Below are positions 12,066 to 24,300 of a stretch of DNA of 64,000 nucleotides, piece after piece. Every line of letters starts with the position of its first letter. The stretch's first letter is position 1. Origin of the DNA: Maylandia zebra (taxonomy: Eukaryota > Chordata > Actinopteri > Cichliformes > Cichlidae); contig NC_135177.1 of assembly GCF_041146795.1 (NCBI RefSeq), positions 6,240,060-6,304,059 of the forward strand, written 5' to 3'. The position numbers and the translations under genes are program-made. The notes under the pieces were generated by a model. The model worked only from the letters and a program-made list of their open reading frames with translations. It had not been told where the DNA came from and ran no database searches.

Positions 12066-15000
12066 GATAGAAACACTGTTGGGAAAAATTCCATAGGAAT
12101 TTAACAGGCTATATTAAATTTCCTCATTTATTTCAGGATTTTTAATCACACAATGGGCCTACATATGATATTGTTCTGAAGTTGTGTTTTTTAATTTAGT
12201 GAAACAACCTGCAGAACAAACAGATGTCTTACAATTTTGTGTTATTCAAAGGTTACATCAAATTACCAGGAAGTGTACCGCTAAAGTGTTTAGTTTGTAT
12301 TACTGTGGTAACGTTAACAGTGATGTAATATATTGGACTAGTGCTGAGCAGCAGCGGTGTTCATGTCAGTGTCACAGAGTCATTAAATTCCACCTTTATA
12401 TACACTTTGTCATCTGTAGGGCTTGGAGAATCGCCACGATAGCTCTTGTAACATCGATTGAATTTGGTTTGCTAAATCCACAAAGAGCAGCAGCACACTG
12501 GTCAGCCTTGTATACAAAGAAAACATCCTGGAGCTCACAGTAGAAATTATTGTGACTTGTATAGAAGTTTTCATCACCTAATCTGTCTTTGTCACTTAGT
12601 CACATCTTGTTTTTGTGTCACTCTGTTTTCTATTCTTGAGAGAAATTTGTGTGAAAAGAAATCAAGCATAATTTAAAATTGCATGCTAAGAATTCTTTTC
12701 CATTCACTTCATAAGACTTTATAATGTCCCTTTCCAGACTATTCGTAGCTGTACTACATTTCTTTTTTTTGTGCTGTAATGCTGCTGTGGTTACTGCTCC
12801 TGACAAGGTGTCAGGAGCTGAGAAAAAAGCAGTTTTCACATGCAAATGCAGAGTAGGTCCAGTGTTAATCCACTTTTAGCTCTAGTTTTGATCTTCACCC
12901 CGTCTTATTTGACTCTTTAACTTCTAAATGCTCCACTAGATCCATCTAGTAGAATCTAACTATGTCTGTATGTTTGCTTATTAGAGGCTTTCACTGAAAA
13001 CAGGTGAAAGAATCAAAGAATTTTGGATGGAAAAACAGCAAAATATACTTCCCAGAACACAAAATGAATGAACTGAAAGATGCTATCAAGTTCTGCAAAC
13101 TTAATTCAAACTAAAGAGCTGTGTGATCATTTCCTTTTCCTATTTACATTTAAACTACTCATTTGATCCATTTTTATTATAAAATTAGAATAAGTAGTGG
13201 TTCAGGTTCTGTTTTTTTACGTTTGACTTGAATTCAGGCCCCAGAGCTGTAGCTTAAGATCTATTTTGTGATTATTTTAAATAGCACACTCTGATTTGGA
13301 GCACAGCTGCTGTTGCTGTTACTGGAACTTTGTTTTTTGTAGTGAAAGCCCTGCTTTACCTTTAAATACACAGTTACAGTGACTGAGAGCAGTCAGCAGC
13401 TTCCAAGCAGCCGAGGGTTGAGGGTCAGTTGAGCAGACAAGCTGTTTTTAGTGCAAGAGGCTTTTAGGGGCAGTGTGGAAATGGTTTTAGTGGGATGTCA
13501 GACACAAAGTGTGTGAGTGTGGTGCAGACATTCCTCTGGTTATTTTATATCAGGAAAAAAAAGTAATGACAGGCTTGCGATTCCCATGAACCAGAGAACA
13601 GAGGGTACCACATCACAAGTAGTCATATAAACACACGTGCTTACATGTTTCTGTCCCTCCAAAGGACCTAACCAAAACGTCACCCCAACCTAAACATAAA
13701 TCTTCTAAGCCCCCAAAGATTACGTCATTTACGATTTTCTTTTTGCCCTCAATATAATGCTATGTAAACAGATTCATGTTGAGGCGACAAGTGTACAAAG
13801 AAACACATGTACATGCCTACAAAAATTCGGGTAACCTGGGGTTATTAAATATTTTAAAATTATAACTTGCATAAAATAATGGCATTAATCTGTCTTACAG
13901 GTTCCTATATCTTTAACTCTTTGCCTCTTGAAGCATGTATTTGCATCAGACATTAGTGGAGGTGATCTCTACTGATATATACTGAGGTGTCAGATCTCAT
14001 CATTAAGGATACAGGGGAGATCGTCAAATGTCACCTTTATGAAGGAAAAAGTTTGGGTTTTCATTCACGTTCCAGTGGCTCAGCCGAGAAGCTTTAGTGT
14101 ATTTTTGCCTCACTATATAATATCTGTCTGGACAGCTTCCAAGCTACTCATTGATACACAACCTGAGAAACCTGAGAAGACAATAGGTCAACTTCCATGT
14201 TTAACAGCTGGTGAGGTGTTATTAATTGTTTTTTGTTTTTTTTACCCCCATTTTAAACCCAACATACCGTTACTGATTATGGCTTATTTTAAAGCAATCT
14301 GAGTCATCCAAATGTTGCTCCACAGACTTTAGGCCTTTGTGATTAAAAAAGGTCCTTTTGATCTCTTTTGGTAATGAGATGTGGTTTCTGTTTGTGCAAA
14401 ACTGCTGCTCATTGGAGTGGACAACTACTCAAGTGTCAGCAACTACTTCCTGCAGCTCCTCTGCAGTCAGGTTAGGTTGCCATGCTTTTCCACCTTGCAG
14501 ACATGCAGTTTGATCTTCAAGCTTTTTGATCATGATTTTTTTTTAATGACATTTATTACTGACATTTTAGTCGGTGCGAATGTTGACCTGGAAGTACTAT
14601 GACTAGACAGCTGCCCCAGAACCATTCCCAATGATCAAGAGTCCTTGGTAGCCATTCATTGTCTGTTTCAATGCAATGATACTCTGCAGGCCAAACTATT
14701 CTGAAAGAAAAAAAAAAAGCAAAGTTAGTTTTATTTGTTCAAGGTTGGCCAAACTTTTAAATCCAACTGGCCTTCATTCCCTCCTCCGCCTCTGTTTCCC
14801 CTCCTTCTCCCTGGCTCACTCCTGTTCTCTCCATCTTAAACCTCATGCCACTCTTTGTTGGTGAACTCCTGGCATCCCTGTCTCTCATCAGAGGCAAACA
14901 TTCTGCATCCAGAATTAACTTTTTTCCATTCTTTTACAGGCCTCTGTAGTAATCCAGGGTTTTGTGCATATCCCAGAAGCCCAACTCTGCCTTCCTGTTG

Positions 15001-16163
15001 CACTCAAATCACCAGACCGGATCAGTCGCTGTCAGATCATTTCCAGGCGTGATGCACCTGCGTGGCACAGACTTTAGTGATAACAGCTTCAAGAGTCCAC
15101 CTTGTATTAAGACTATAAACTAATGTGGGCATATCTTAGATTTATGTCTCCCTTCAGGGTATAATCACTGAAACAATTACTATGTAATTATTGTACTGCA
15201 GTCTGCAGCAGAGAAAATCCTTTCCACAGTGACATGCTGTAGTTTTCTTCAGGGCTCGTTTAATGAACATGTCTGCCCTTTGTTGGACAAAAAGTGGTTT
15301 CTGGTTAATAGCATTAAAGCATTAAAACACACTGATTTTCAACAAACAGTGTTGCATCAGCATTTTGTCAGTAACTATTGTTAAAGGAGTTGTCTGCCTC
15401 TACTTCCCACTATCAAATGTAGGTCTATCCCCTTTTTGACCAAGAAACTAATGAATTTGTGGATCGTTTTGTCAGAAGGCTGAAAGGCCGAAGCGAAAAG
15501 GCGCACCCAAACACAGACTGAACAGATAGGAAGTTTCACAGAAATTCAAGGTTTAACATAACACTTCCCCGGACCGTGACATGTTTCACAGCACATATAA
15601 ATATGCATACCCAAAGTCTATATAAGTTTAGGTAATGTATATTACAGTAAATGTTCACAGTACTCAAATAATAAATCAGTTATACACTACATTTACATTT
15701 AAGCAGACGCGACAAAGGTAGGTGAACAATGTTGGGATGATTACTCAAAAAGTAATGTATTACACACTGTTAATATAAACCTTAAGCTACAGTCCCACAC
15801 ACCAACACAAATCCCTGTCCTACTTAGGACACATGATTTTTTTTGTACCATTTACATATGAACACTACTGTAGGAACTTGAAGAGAAAAAAATAAAGGCT
15901 GCATTGCAACAACCCTTACTGCTCATCACTGCCTTAACATTAGTTTCGGTTCTTGGCTAGCTTTGTGTTAGCATCTGTCTGTGCATATGCTTCCTGAGAA
16001 CGGAAGTTTTGTTATCAGTATAATGCAGCTGTTTCTGTTCTAGGTGCAGTTTCCAGTTTGCTATCACAATCATCACAAAAATAATGTCCATATCCATATT
16101 TTCTACCTCCTACAGCTTTTCTGAGTGTACACCAAGGCCCATCAGGAATGTATTTTCATATAA
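12066..16163. other. Intergenic between tgfbr2 and kcng4
   Basis: About 4 kb of AT-rich sequence between two convergent genes. It includes the unmarked 3' UTR of the minus-strand kcng4-like gene next to 16163. A short stretch at 15729-15765 resembles the end of a common fish repeat. I see no coding exon: open frames here are short, lack splice context and resemble nothing. Confidence 0.5.
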
Positions 16164-19100
16164 TCAAAATGTAGCAGGAGCAATAAGTGGTTGATGGCTT
16201 GTGTTCTTATCCAGCATTTGAATGTCTTTCATGGAGAGGTAATAATGATCATCTAGATCAGGCAGAAAATCAGTTTCAGGCCAATTATCAGGCCATGTTT
16301 CTCTTTCTTTCATGCTTTCTTCAGCCCCAGTGGCAAGCTCAGCACCCCTCTCTTCCTTCCACAGCCTCTTGTGCTCTTCTTTAAGTTCATTGTAAGTGCG
16401 GTTAAAAGTGTGGAAGATAGATGTGGAAGGGAAGGACAGGATGAGGATCCCTGCTAAGATGATGATTAGCGCCCCCACTTGGCCGGGAATGCTGCGTGGC
16501 ACCATGTCTCCGTACCCCACGGTGGTCACGGAGATGATGGACCACCAGTATGATGCTGGGATGCTGCTGAACATTAGCTGGGGGGTTCTAGCAGCATTTG
16601 GAGCCAGCTCACTTTCAGCAAGGTGGACAAGTGGAGAAAAGAGGGCCACGGCGACACAGATGAAGAGCAGCAGCAGGCCAAAGTCAGTCACGCTTCGCTG
16701 CATGGTCAGCCCCAGAGTCTGCAGACCCATAGAGTGACGGGCCAGCTTCATGACATACATGATACGCAAGGCCCTCATCACACGCAGGATTAGACCCAGT
16801 TTATCTAGAGTGCTCTTCCCTGCACCAGCAACAATATCGTGCACTGTTTCGTCCTTAAACTCAAGAAACAGGGAAACATAGTAGGGCAAGATGGCGGCTA
16901 TATCAGTGATGTTGAGTGGTCCCTGAATGAACTCCAGCTTGCTCTGTGCATGGAAAAATCGCACCAGAAACTCCAAAGTGAACCAAGCCACGCAAATCGA
17001 CTCTACCAAGAACATGTTTCGGCACTTCTGAGAGCATTCACCCTGCAAGAGTAACAAAAGACAGAAATCCATTGGTAAATTTAATTGATCTAAATGTACA
17101 CAATTTAATAATTATCTTGTAGGCTGATAACCAGCATTGGTGCAAAACACTAGTTTAGTACCTTTCTTCCACCAAGGTTATGATGATGGTTGTGCTAATA
17201 TGTAGCCTGTTTTCCCTTTGAAAACCAGACCACATTTTGACCGGTTTGAGAGCTAATTGTTACATAGTGTTGGTCAAGGTAATTTCCATCTGTAAAAAAT
17301 TGCCACAAAATTGCTGATGCCAGTGGTTCCAACTGTGAGCCGAGCAATTTTGTGGTGCCATGCACGTGGCAGATTGCAGCTATAAATTCTTTTTATATCT
17401 ACCTAGTAGCAACAAATAAATACATGAGCAACTAAACAAGGATAAAACTAAAAACTTATAAATACTGTCAGAAACTACAGAATCTAATTCATTGGGTCAA
17501 ATTTGAAGTTCCACACATGGTTCAACTTAGAAACATAACGAAAGTACAGTAAGTACTGACTGATCAAAGAGGTCTAACTGAATTTATTTACCAACTCTCT
17601 AAAGGTTGTTCCAAATTTTAAAGTCACATTAAATTGACTGGTGGTTAAATAGCACTTTTCTACTCTGACTGATCAATCAAAGCACTTTTTACTCAAAGCC
17701 TCATTCACACAATCATACATCTATTCATGTAAGCGATTTTTTTTATACCTAAGCACCATCGCAGTCTGATGGATGCACCGGGGGCGGTAGGTTCAGTATT
17801 TTGCTCTTGGATACTTTGACATTCTGGCTGGAGAAGACAGAGTAAACCACCAACATCTAGTGATGTGCGATACCACTGATTTGCTTTCTGATCAGATACC
17901 AAGTAAAATTCATGGTATCGATGATACTGATGCTGTGTACAAAAACTTAATGTTTCATTGTACAGTATTTCATAATACAATATATAATTGTATTATGTAA
18001 TTGTAATAATATAGCTTCATAATGATTACAGGACATCAGACTACTTGTTTTTATTGCTTAATAATGCAGAATTATCATATAGAAATAAAAAAAACTGAAG
18101 TTGTGCGCTATTTGAACACGTTGCCTGCCTGCAGCACTAAAGGACTCTGCGAGAGATGTCTGTCTTGCCCCAGCTGCATCTGTCCCTCTCCTCCTCTTCA
18201 GTTCGCCTCAACATAAGCTCATCATATTCTGTGATAGGATTTACCCTGAGGTGTTTAACAACACCTCACTGTCTTGCCACATGTATGGCAAACTGTGTCT
18301 TGGCTTTATGTGGAGGTAAAATACGTCCACACATGACTCCGTTTACACTCAGCCATTGTTGTGAGTGTGCACGCCAGGGGCCGCGACACATTTATACAGG
18401 CATATTTCGCATATGACCATGAAAGGCGTAAGCGGAAGTAGTTCCATCCAATTTAGACGACCTGAATGATATAGTTTCTTTCCAATTCAATTCAATTCAA
18501 TTTTATTTATATAGCGCCAAATCACAACAAAAGTCGCCTCGAGGCGCTTCATAGATACAGAGAAAAACCCAACAATCATATGACCCCCTATGAGCAAGCA
18601 CTTTGGTGACAGTGGGAAGGAAAAACTCCCTTTTAACAGGAAGAAACCTCCGGCAGAAAGACATGCTGTGGAAGAGAGCCAGAGATTAATAACAGATATG
18701 ATTCGATGCAGAGAGGTCTGTTAACACATAGTGAGTGAGAAAGGTGACTAGAAAGGAAAAACTCAATGCATCATGGGAATCCCCGGCAGCCTACGTCTAT
18801 TGCAGCATAACTAAGGGAGGATTCAGGGTCCCCTAATCCAGCCCTAACTATATGCTTTAGCAAAAAGGAAAGTTTTAAGCCTAATCTTAAAAGTCTCCCG
18901 AATCCAAACTGGAAGCTGGTTCCACAGAAGAGGGGCCTGAAAATTGAAGGCTCTGCCTCCCATTCTACTTTTAAATACTCTAGGAACAACAAGTAAGCCT
19001 GCAGAGCGAGAGCGAAGTGCTCTAATAGGGTGATATGGCACTACACTGTGTTCCTGTTAATGATAAACTACAAATTTACCAGAAAGTACTAAAATATTGA

Positions 19101-20316
19101 TATTTTAATATGAGAATCAATTCTAGAACATAAATTACTAGTATCAGAAGAATCGATATTTCAATATCGATCTGCACACCACTACCAACATCCCAATTTG
19201 TAGACAATTCAAACTACGTCCTGAGTCACAGCTGCACATTAAGACATTTTCCCTTAAAATGACCCCACTGGCCAAAGTGGCCAATACTAACAAAAAAATA
19301 TGCTTCCACTCCGACTGAAGCATTAAGCTATAGTATTGCAATACAAGCAATACACTAGAATATTGCAGTTCAAACTTAATATCTAGTGTACCAGGGCTGG
19401 TAAAATGCAGATAATACCAATACGTACTGTGAGCTTTAAATGGGACTTTAAAGAGTAGCTTTGCATGATTCACAGTTCAAAATGACCCTTATTTATCATA
19501 AACTGTGCCACAGTGCAAACTCTCATTTCATATTTGGAGTTAAAAAAAAACATGGTCGTGCACACCATTGCTTTGGTTGGTACATACCATAGATTCTTGC
19601 TGCTGCTGGTCTGGCATGGTGCTGATGCACAGGCTGACTACAGTGACCACAACCATCATGACAGACATGAAGGCAAACACTTTGCCTGCAAAACCAGAGT
19701 GGGGGTTCTCCACTGCTTCTCCCAGCTTGTGGAAGAAGCTTCCCTGCTCTGCATTTGCTCTCATCACTCTTCTCCTCTCCCTCCACTCTTCCTCCTTGCG
19801 CTGGTGCTGCACCACCTCATCCACTGAGCACATCATGCGGTGGTGGCAGCAGGGTGCCATCTGTCCTACATCAATGCCCCAGTACAGCAGCTCAGTATGC
19901 AGAGCTACATTGCAGACATCCTGCAGCACGCGGAGCTTCCCACGGCCCAGGAAGTTGAAGATCATCTGAAAGGCTAAAGGGTCTCGATCAAAGAAGAATT
20001 CATGACACAAGGGGTCGTAGTCATCACAAAACTCTGCTATCTCTCTCAGGGTGGTGCAGGAGTGGAGGTGACTCAGGCGACTCTGGGGGAAATCTTCCAA
20101 AGTACTCCAGGGAAAAGCATACCGGATACCTCCCACATTGATGAGGGCCCGCAAGGAAGGATCCACAAACCAAGAAGTATCACGTCCACGGAGCAGCTGA
20201 CCACGCTGGAAGTACAAGCCTTTGACTTCAGTGTTCTCTGTATCTATGAAGAGGTGGTTGTAACTCTCATCACTGCTAAAGGAATGGTCATCAAAGCCAG
20301 CGCCGATGATAGCCAT
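16164..20316 (-). CDS. kcng4: Modulatory voltage-gated K+ channel subunit, Kv6.4/KCNG4-like (complete, 2 exons)
   Basis: Electrically silent Kv6 alpha subunit; the family does not conduct alone but joins Kv2 tetramers and shifts their gating. Exon 1 is 20316-19588 (ATG in strong CCACCATGG context); exon 2 is 17042-16164, phase 0 junction, 535 residues. Residues ~57-160 form the T1/BTB domain (LINVGGIRY, FFFDRDP). S1 is ~211-233, S2 ~253-275, S3 ~284-303, S4 ~325-350 with repeated Arg (LRVMRALRIMYVMKLARH), S5 ~361-385, filter TVGYGD at 417-422, S6 ~431-455. S6 has FPSTSIF where conducting Kv channels have PVP, as expected of a silent subunit. GECSQKC, VESICVAWFTLEF and SIPASYWWSII agree best with KCNG4 as I recall it; KCNG1 or KCNG3 are alternatives. 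The intron carries a hAT element. It faces tgfbr2 tail to tail. Confidence 0.9.
17858..19184. mobile_element. hAT-type DNA transposon remnant with 8-bp target duplication
   Basis: The element is flanked by an exact 8-bp direct repeat CCAACATC (17850-17857 and 19185-19192), the diagnostic length for hAT. Its ends are inverted: TAGTGATGTGC on the left and GCACACCACTA on the right, 10 of 11 matching. No transposase frame is present, so it is non-autonomous. It is 1327 bp long including the nested L2 fragment, and sits in the kcng4-like intron. Confidence 0.8.
18483..19045 (-). mobile_element. L2/Maui-type LINE fragment nested in the hAT element
   Basis: Minus-strand frames encode the C-terminal end of an L2-type reverse transcriptase: PYHPIRALRSRSAGLLVVPR followed by WNQLPVWIRE, then the untranslated tail and the (ATTCA)n end at 18484-18505. 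It lies wholly inside the hAT element, so it arrived later. Frames are broken; this is a truncated dead copy. Confidence 0.8.
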
Positions 20317-20479
20317 GGTGGTACGTGGGTATTTAGCTGAAGAGCTGGACTGTAGTTATGGTAAAGTCTGAAAAGATTGATTACATTAAAAATTCATACA
20401 TGGTGATCGATGAGTGGCCTACCCTCTTATATTAGCTGTATATTAACCATCATACACTTCAATGCCAGTATGTAACTGA
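20317..20479 (-). promoter_or_regulatory. kcng4: kcng4-like 5' UTR / upstream region
   Basis: Sequence directly upstream of the kcng4-like ATG. A pyrimidine-AG (cttcag) 23 bases upstream of the ATG could be an acceptor for a non-coding 5' exon. No TATA box is obvious. The promoter cannot be placed. Confidence 0.3.
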
Positions 20480-21640
20480 AACTGCTCTTTTAAAGGTCTA
20501 CAATGATCTTCTAATGGCGCCTAATGTAGGAAATTGTTCTGTACTCATACCACTTGAATTTAGTGCTGTCTTTGATACTATTGATTACTATTCAAGATTT
20601 TGGCTTCTATCTCTGAATAATCAGTAGATTCATCATCCTCCTTTTCTTCTAGATCAGGGATGGGGAACTCCAGGCCTCAAGGGTTGGTGTCCTGCAGGTT
20701 TTAGATATCACCCTGGGTCAACACATCTGAATTAAATGACAGGGCTCTGGAGAACTTCAACACATGTTGAGGAGGTAATTTAGCTATTTAAATCAGCTGT
20801 GGTGGATCAAGGACACATCTAAAACCTGCAGGACATCGGCCCTTTAGGCCTGGAGTTCCCCACCCCTGCTCTAGAAGGACATTTTGTTCGCGCGTACACC
20901 TTCTCCTCTTAGATTGCTTGTTTAACCTCCACAAGGTTCAATCCTGGGTCCACCGTTATTCTGATTTTACATGCTTCCTTAAGTAGGTATCATTTAATCT
21001 TTGTGCCTGCCGTTTTTTAGCATTTCTATGCTAATGACATTCAACTGTATGTGTCTTTTAAGCCTCACCAGCTGCATAGGCTATACACCCTAGTTGACTG
21101 TTTATCCCGAACCAGTGAGTTTTCACTTTTCTGTTTCTTTTATTTAAGGAATATTTCAAAATTGTGAATTATAGTCTACTCTTCTGAAATGTTAAGGCTT
21201 TTGTGTCACTGCACCTAGATTATAGCAGATAAATCTCAGCCATGTCTCCAAGCAACACAAAATGCTACGGTCAGACTCTTAACAGACTCTAGCAAGCAAG
21301 CTGACATTTTATTCTCTTTATTGACTCCCAGTTTATTTTAGAATTAATTTTAATATTCTCACCCTTGCATGGACAACCTCCAGACTACATGACTCAACTT
21401 CTTGTTAAACACAATGCTGTTTACTGTCTTCGCTCACAAGCTCAAAATCTATTAGCTGTCCCTCATAAGACTGAAGACCAGGGGAGACAGGGGAGCTTTT
21501 CAGTCTGTGGCTCCAATGTTTTGGAACAGTTTAGCTCCTTTTAGCTGAATCTGTGGAGTTGTTGGAAAAAAAACTGTTTAAATCTTTTCCGGTTAACCAG
21601 GTTAATCTGCTGTTATTTTGTATAGGCTTATTTTTATTCT
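20480..21640 (+). mobile_element. Decayed L2-type LINE (reverse transcriptase remnant)
   Basis: Plus-strand translation in broken frames shows reverse-transcriptase landmarks in order: a FSAVFDTIDY block (compare LDLSAAFDTVDH), a GPPLF-like block, and a YxDDxQLYVSFKP block (YADDTQLY in live elements) near 21040. Many stops and shifts show it is old. A palindromic MITE is inserted near its left part. Confidence 0.65.
20655..20868. mobile_element. Palindromic non-autonomous DNA transposon (MITE), 214 bp
   Basis: The two ends are inverted copies of about 50 bp: CAGGGATGGGGAACTCCAGG at the left and the reverse complement GAGTTCCCCACCCCTG at the right, both continuing through CCTGCAGGTTTTAGAT. 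Flanks TTCTAGAT and CTCTAGAA match at 6 of 8 positions, an imperfect hAT-like 8-bp duplication. It is inserted in the decayed L2. A half copy lies at 61838-61936. Confidence 0.8.
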
Positions 21641-21644
21641 GTTT

Positions 21645-21645
<1 letters not shown>

Positions 21646-21676
<31 letters not shown>
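21646..21676. repeat. (AAT)n microsatellite
   Basis: About ten tandem AAT units near the 3' end of the decayed L2. Confidence 0.9.
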
Positions 21677-21677
<1 letters not shown>

Positions 21678-22817
21678 GCATGCAGATTTAAAATCTATTT
21701 ATTTCTGTTATTTTCTTTCTCTTTTTGACTTTGAGTTTGATGTAGCTATTGATGTAGCTGGTAATCATTCTAACATCAGACGCACAACAATGGTGACAGA
21801 CATTAAGTAGCCAAGTCAGACATTTTTTTTTTCCATTACTCACTTAAACTTTACATCTTGAAAACCGTCCCTTATAGAAGTCTGCTACAAGGAAGGTGTT
21901 TCAGATCATACACTACTGTCAAATTTAATTATGTGGACAGTTTTTGTTGTAGCCCATACAAATTCCAACAGGTGGTTGTGTTGTTTAAATAATAAAGAAA
22001 TTATTTTTAGAAAATCTGCTAGAAAAATAGCTTTTACTGGGTATAACCAGTTCTAAGAAGGGTGTATGTAGGATGGCCACTATTGGCCTCTCTTTGGCTC
22101 TGTGCCTGCAGTTATTTTCCCTACTTAAATATCATTCAAACACTTGGGTTTTTTTCTCACATAACTACAATTTGCTTAACCAACATCTCTTAGCAAAAGC
22201 ACAACACGTTTTCTGGTAAATCCACCACTTTAGTCATGATAGGATACAAAACTTACCTTAAATCTGTGTTGTGATACCAGTCCGTTCAAAATGCCTCTAA
22301 ATATTCCAAATATTGCTGCTGTGTGTGAAACATTTAGCACTGAATTTCATAAAAAGTAATGTCCAATTACTGCAGGGAAATTTGTCATTAATTCTTACAC
22401 GTCTCAAGTGTAAGAGAAGCTCAAACCCAGAATGAACAAAGCCGTCCCAGATGATCCATCTGTTTATCTTTTCCTCCCTCTCTCTCCTCTCAATGGTCCA
22501 CCGTTTGGGTGACTAATGCATGACCCTGTAATCAGCCTGAACATAATCACAACTCTTTGAGTCTGATCCAAACATCATCCATTAACTTCTGTCACACTGC
22601 ATCTCTAAGCTTTGGGCTTAAATGTCGAAATGCCAACTCATCTACAGAAAGTGGGATTAATGAGATATATCAAGAGGATATAAAGAGAATAAAGAGCCAA
22701 ACATGCATTAAGTGTCATCATAATACCAACTGTAGTCAGATTGTGCAGTTGGAGTTTATGCTGTATACATGTGTGTATGGCATGAATGTGCACAACAGAA
22801 CTCATCATTTACAGATA
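21677..22817. other. Intergenic, nothing clear
   Basis: AT-rich sequence between the L2 remnant and a Tc1 remnant. A good splice-donor-like AAG|GTAAGT on the minus strand near 22255 could belong to a non-coding 5' exon of the kcng4-like gene, but nothing confirms it. Confidence 0.4.
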
Positions 22818-23017
22818 CATACAGTTGGAGAAATAAGTATGTTGAATTTGTAAGTCTGCTTAGTTACAAAGAAAAGAACAGTCTCTCTCACTGTTCATTT
22901 TAATGGGAGGAGATAAACCAAAATTCCACAAAAAAACTCAAAGTTATGAACTGAGTATTTGATCCCTTACAACCCAGCCAGAATTCTGGCTCAGACAGAT
23001 TGGCTGTGTCCTAAGGT

Positions 23018-23642
23018 TGTCACGGTCCTGGGTCTCCTGACCCAGCGTTTTTAGTTCTTTGTGATGTTTGTATTATTGTACTTGTGTGAGTTATTCTATG
23101 GATTCTAGTTTCGATCCCTTGCCCTTCATGTTTCTCTGTGTCCCCTCTGTTCTGTGTAAGTCTGTGTCTGCATGTTTGAGTTCCCCTCTGTGTCTCTCGG
23201 TTCTTAGAGTCCTCTGCCTTATGGTTTATGTCTCTGTTTTTCTTAGTTGCTGTCTCCACTGTGTCAAGTTCGCGTCTCTGTGTGATCCTTCCTGTTTTAC
23301 TTTGAAGGTCCGTGTCTTATGTGAATGTGTCCTGCTTTGCTTGTCTCGTCAGTCCTGATTTCTCCCAGCTGTGCCCTCCTTCTGTGTCTCATTCCCCTCG
23401 TTACTCCCCAGTGTATTTAAACCCTGTGTTTCTCTGAGTCAGTGTTGTGTCGTCCCTCATGCTGTGTGTGAGATTCTCCCCGTGTCTTCTTGTATGTGTT
23501 ATAATTAGCTTTTCCCAGTTTAGTTTTGTATTGCTTGTGTTCTATTTTCCAGCAATAAAGCTGTGCTTTTGAGTTCAAGTTCTGTCCCCGTGAGTTTGCG
23601 TTTGGGTCCAATCCCTGCCTGCCACACAGCCGAAACATGACA
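23018..23642. mobile_element. Solo LTR, 625 bp, with 5-bp target duplication
   Basis: Starts TGTCACGGTCC and ends AACATGACA (TG...CA). It is bounded by an exact 5-bp duplication AAGGT (23013-23017 and 23643-23647). It contains AATAAA near 23554, about 85 bp from its right end, which suits an LTR read on the plus strand. No internal retroelement sequence remains, so it is a solo LTR left by recombination. Superfamily not assigned. Confidence 0.75.
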
Positions 23643-23789
23643 AAGGTGGCATGTCTGGGACAAGACTGTAGACCTGCACAAGGCTGCATCAGCAAGAAGC
23701 TTGGTGAGAAGGTGACAACTGTTGGGGCAGTTATTCAGAAATGGAAGAAATATCAGTCGTTGTCTGTCTAGAACTCCATGCCTCATGGG

Positions 23790-23975
23790 TAAATGATGAA
23801 AGAACTGGTTCTTATACAGCACTTTACTACACTTCCGGAGCACTCAAACAGCTTTCTGTCACACACATTCATATTTCAATTAATCCATTGGAGAGCAACT
23901 TAGGGTTAGTATCTCGCCCAAGGATGTTTGGAATGGAGACTGGAGCACACAGGGATCAAACCACCGCTACAGCGA
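23790..23975. repeat. Common fish interspersed repeat fragment
   Basis: Contains TCACACACATTCATA, GGAGAGCAACTTAGGGTTAG and CTGGAGCACACAGGGATCAA, blocks I recognise from a very abundant teleost repeat tail. It splits the Tc1 transposase remnant. Class uncertain (SINE or LINE tail). Confidence 0.5.
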
Positions 23976-24300
23976 TGAGGTGCAAACGGTCACAAGAAAG
24001 CTGGTGGGTCAGCTCAAAATGGGAGGAGCATGTTATTAATATCAAGGTATCTGGGGCCACAGTCAGTAGGAACACCATTGCTAACACACTACACCGTAAT
24101 GGGTTGAAATCTTGCAGATCCGCAAGCAACAATTTGATAGATAGTTTCATCCCACTGCAACAGTCAAACCTGCAGCTACAGTTTATCCAAGCTGCATCCT
24201 CTGCAGCAGAAATGCAAGAACTGCATTACCGCTGAAAGAGTCATCTCCATGGATTCCCACACTTTAAATATCCAGCAGAACCAAGAGTATTTGCAGCCTC

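Larger units (their letters stand above)
17043..19587 (-). other. kcng4: kcng4-like intron
   Basis: Single intron splitting the reading frame between the S1 segment and the S1-S2 loop. The donor on the minus strand is GTATGT (starts at 19587) and the acceptor is CTTGCAG (ends at 17043). More than half of it is the hAT element with its nested L2 fragment; the rest is AT-rich unique sequence. Confidence 0.85.
22818..24300 (+). mobile_element. Decayed Tc1-like transposon, interrupted by later insertions
   Basis: The left end carries CAGTTGGAGAAATAAGTATG and a later GTATTTGATCC block, typical of a fish Tc1 subfamily. After the nested solo LTR the transposase resumes with a WHVWDKTVDLHK-like block, and after a second insertion (about 23790-23975) with KLVGQLKMG and further broken pieces to about 24290. 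The right terminal repeat is missing. Dead element. Confidence 0.7.

Noticed and set aside
22241-22270. Strong splice donor on the minus strand that could end a 5' UTR exon of the kcng4-like gene
   Set aside because: A donor alone is weak evidence; no matching upstream promoter or coding sequence supports it.
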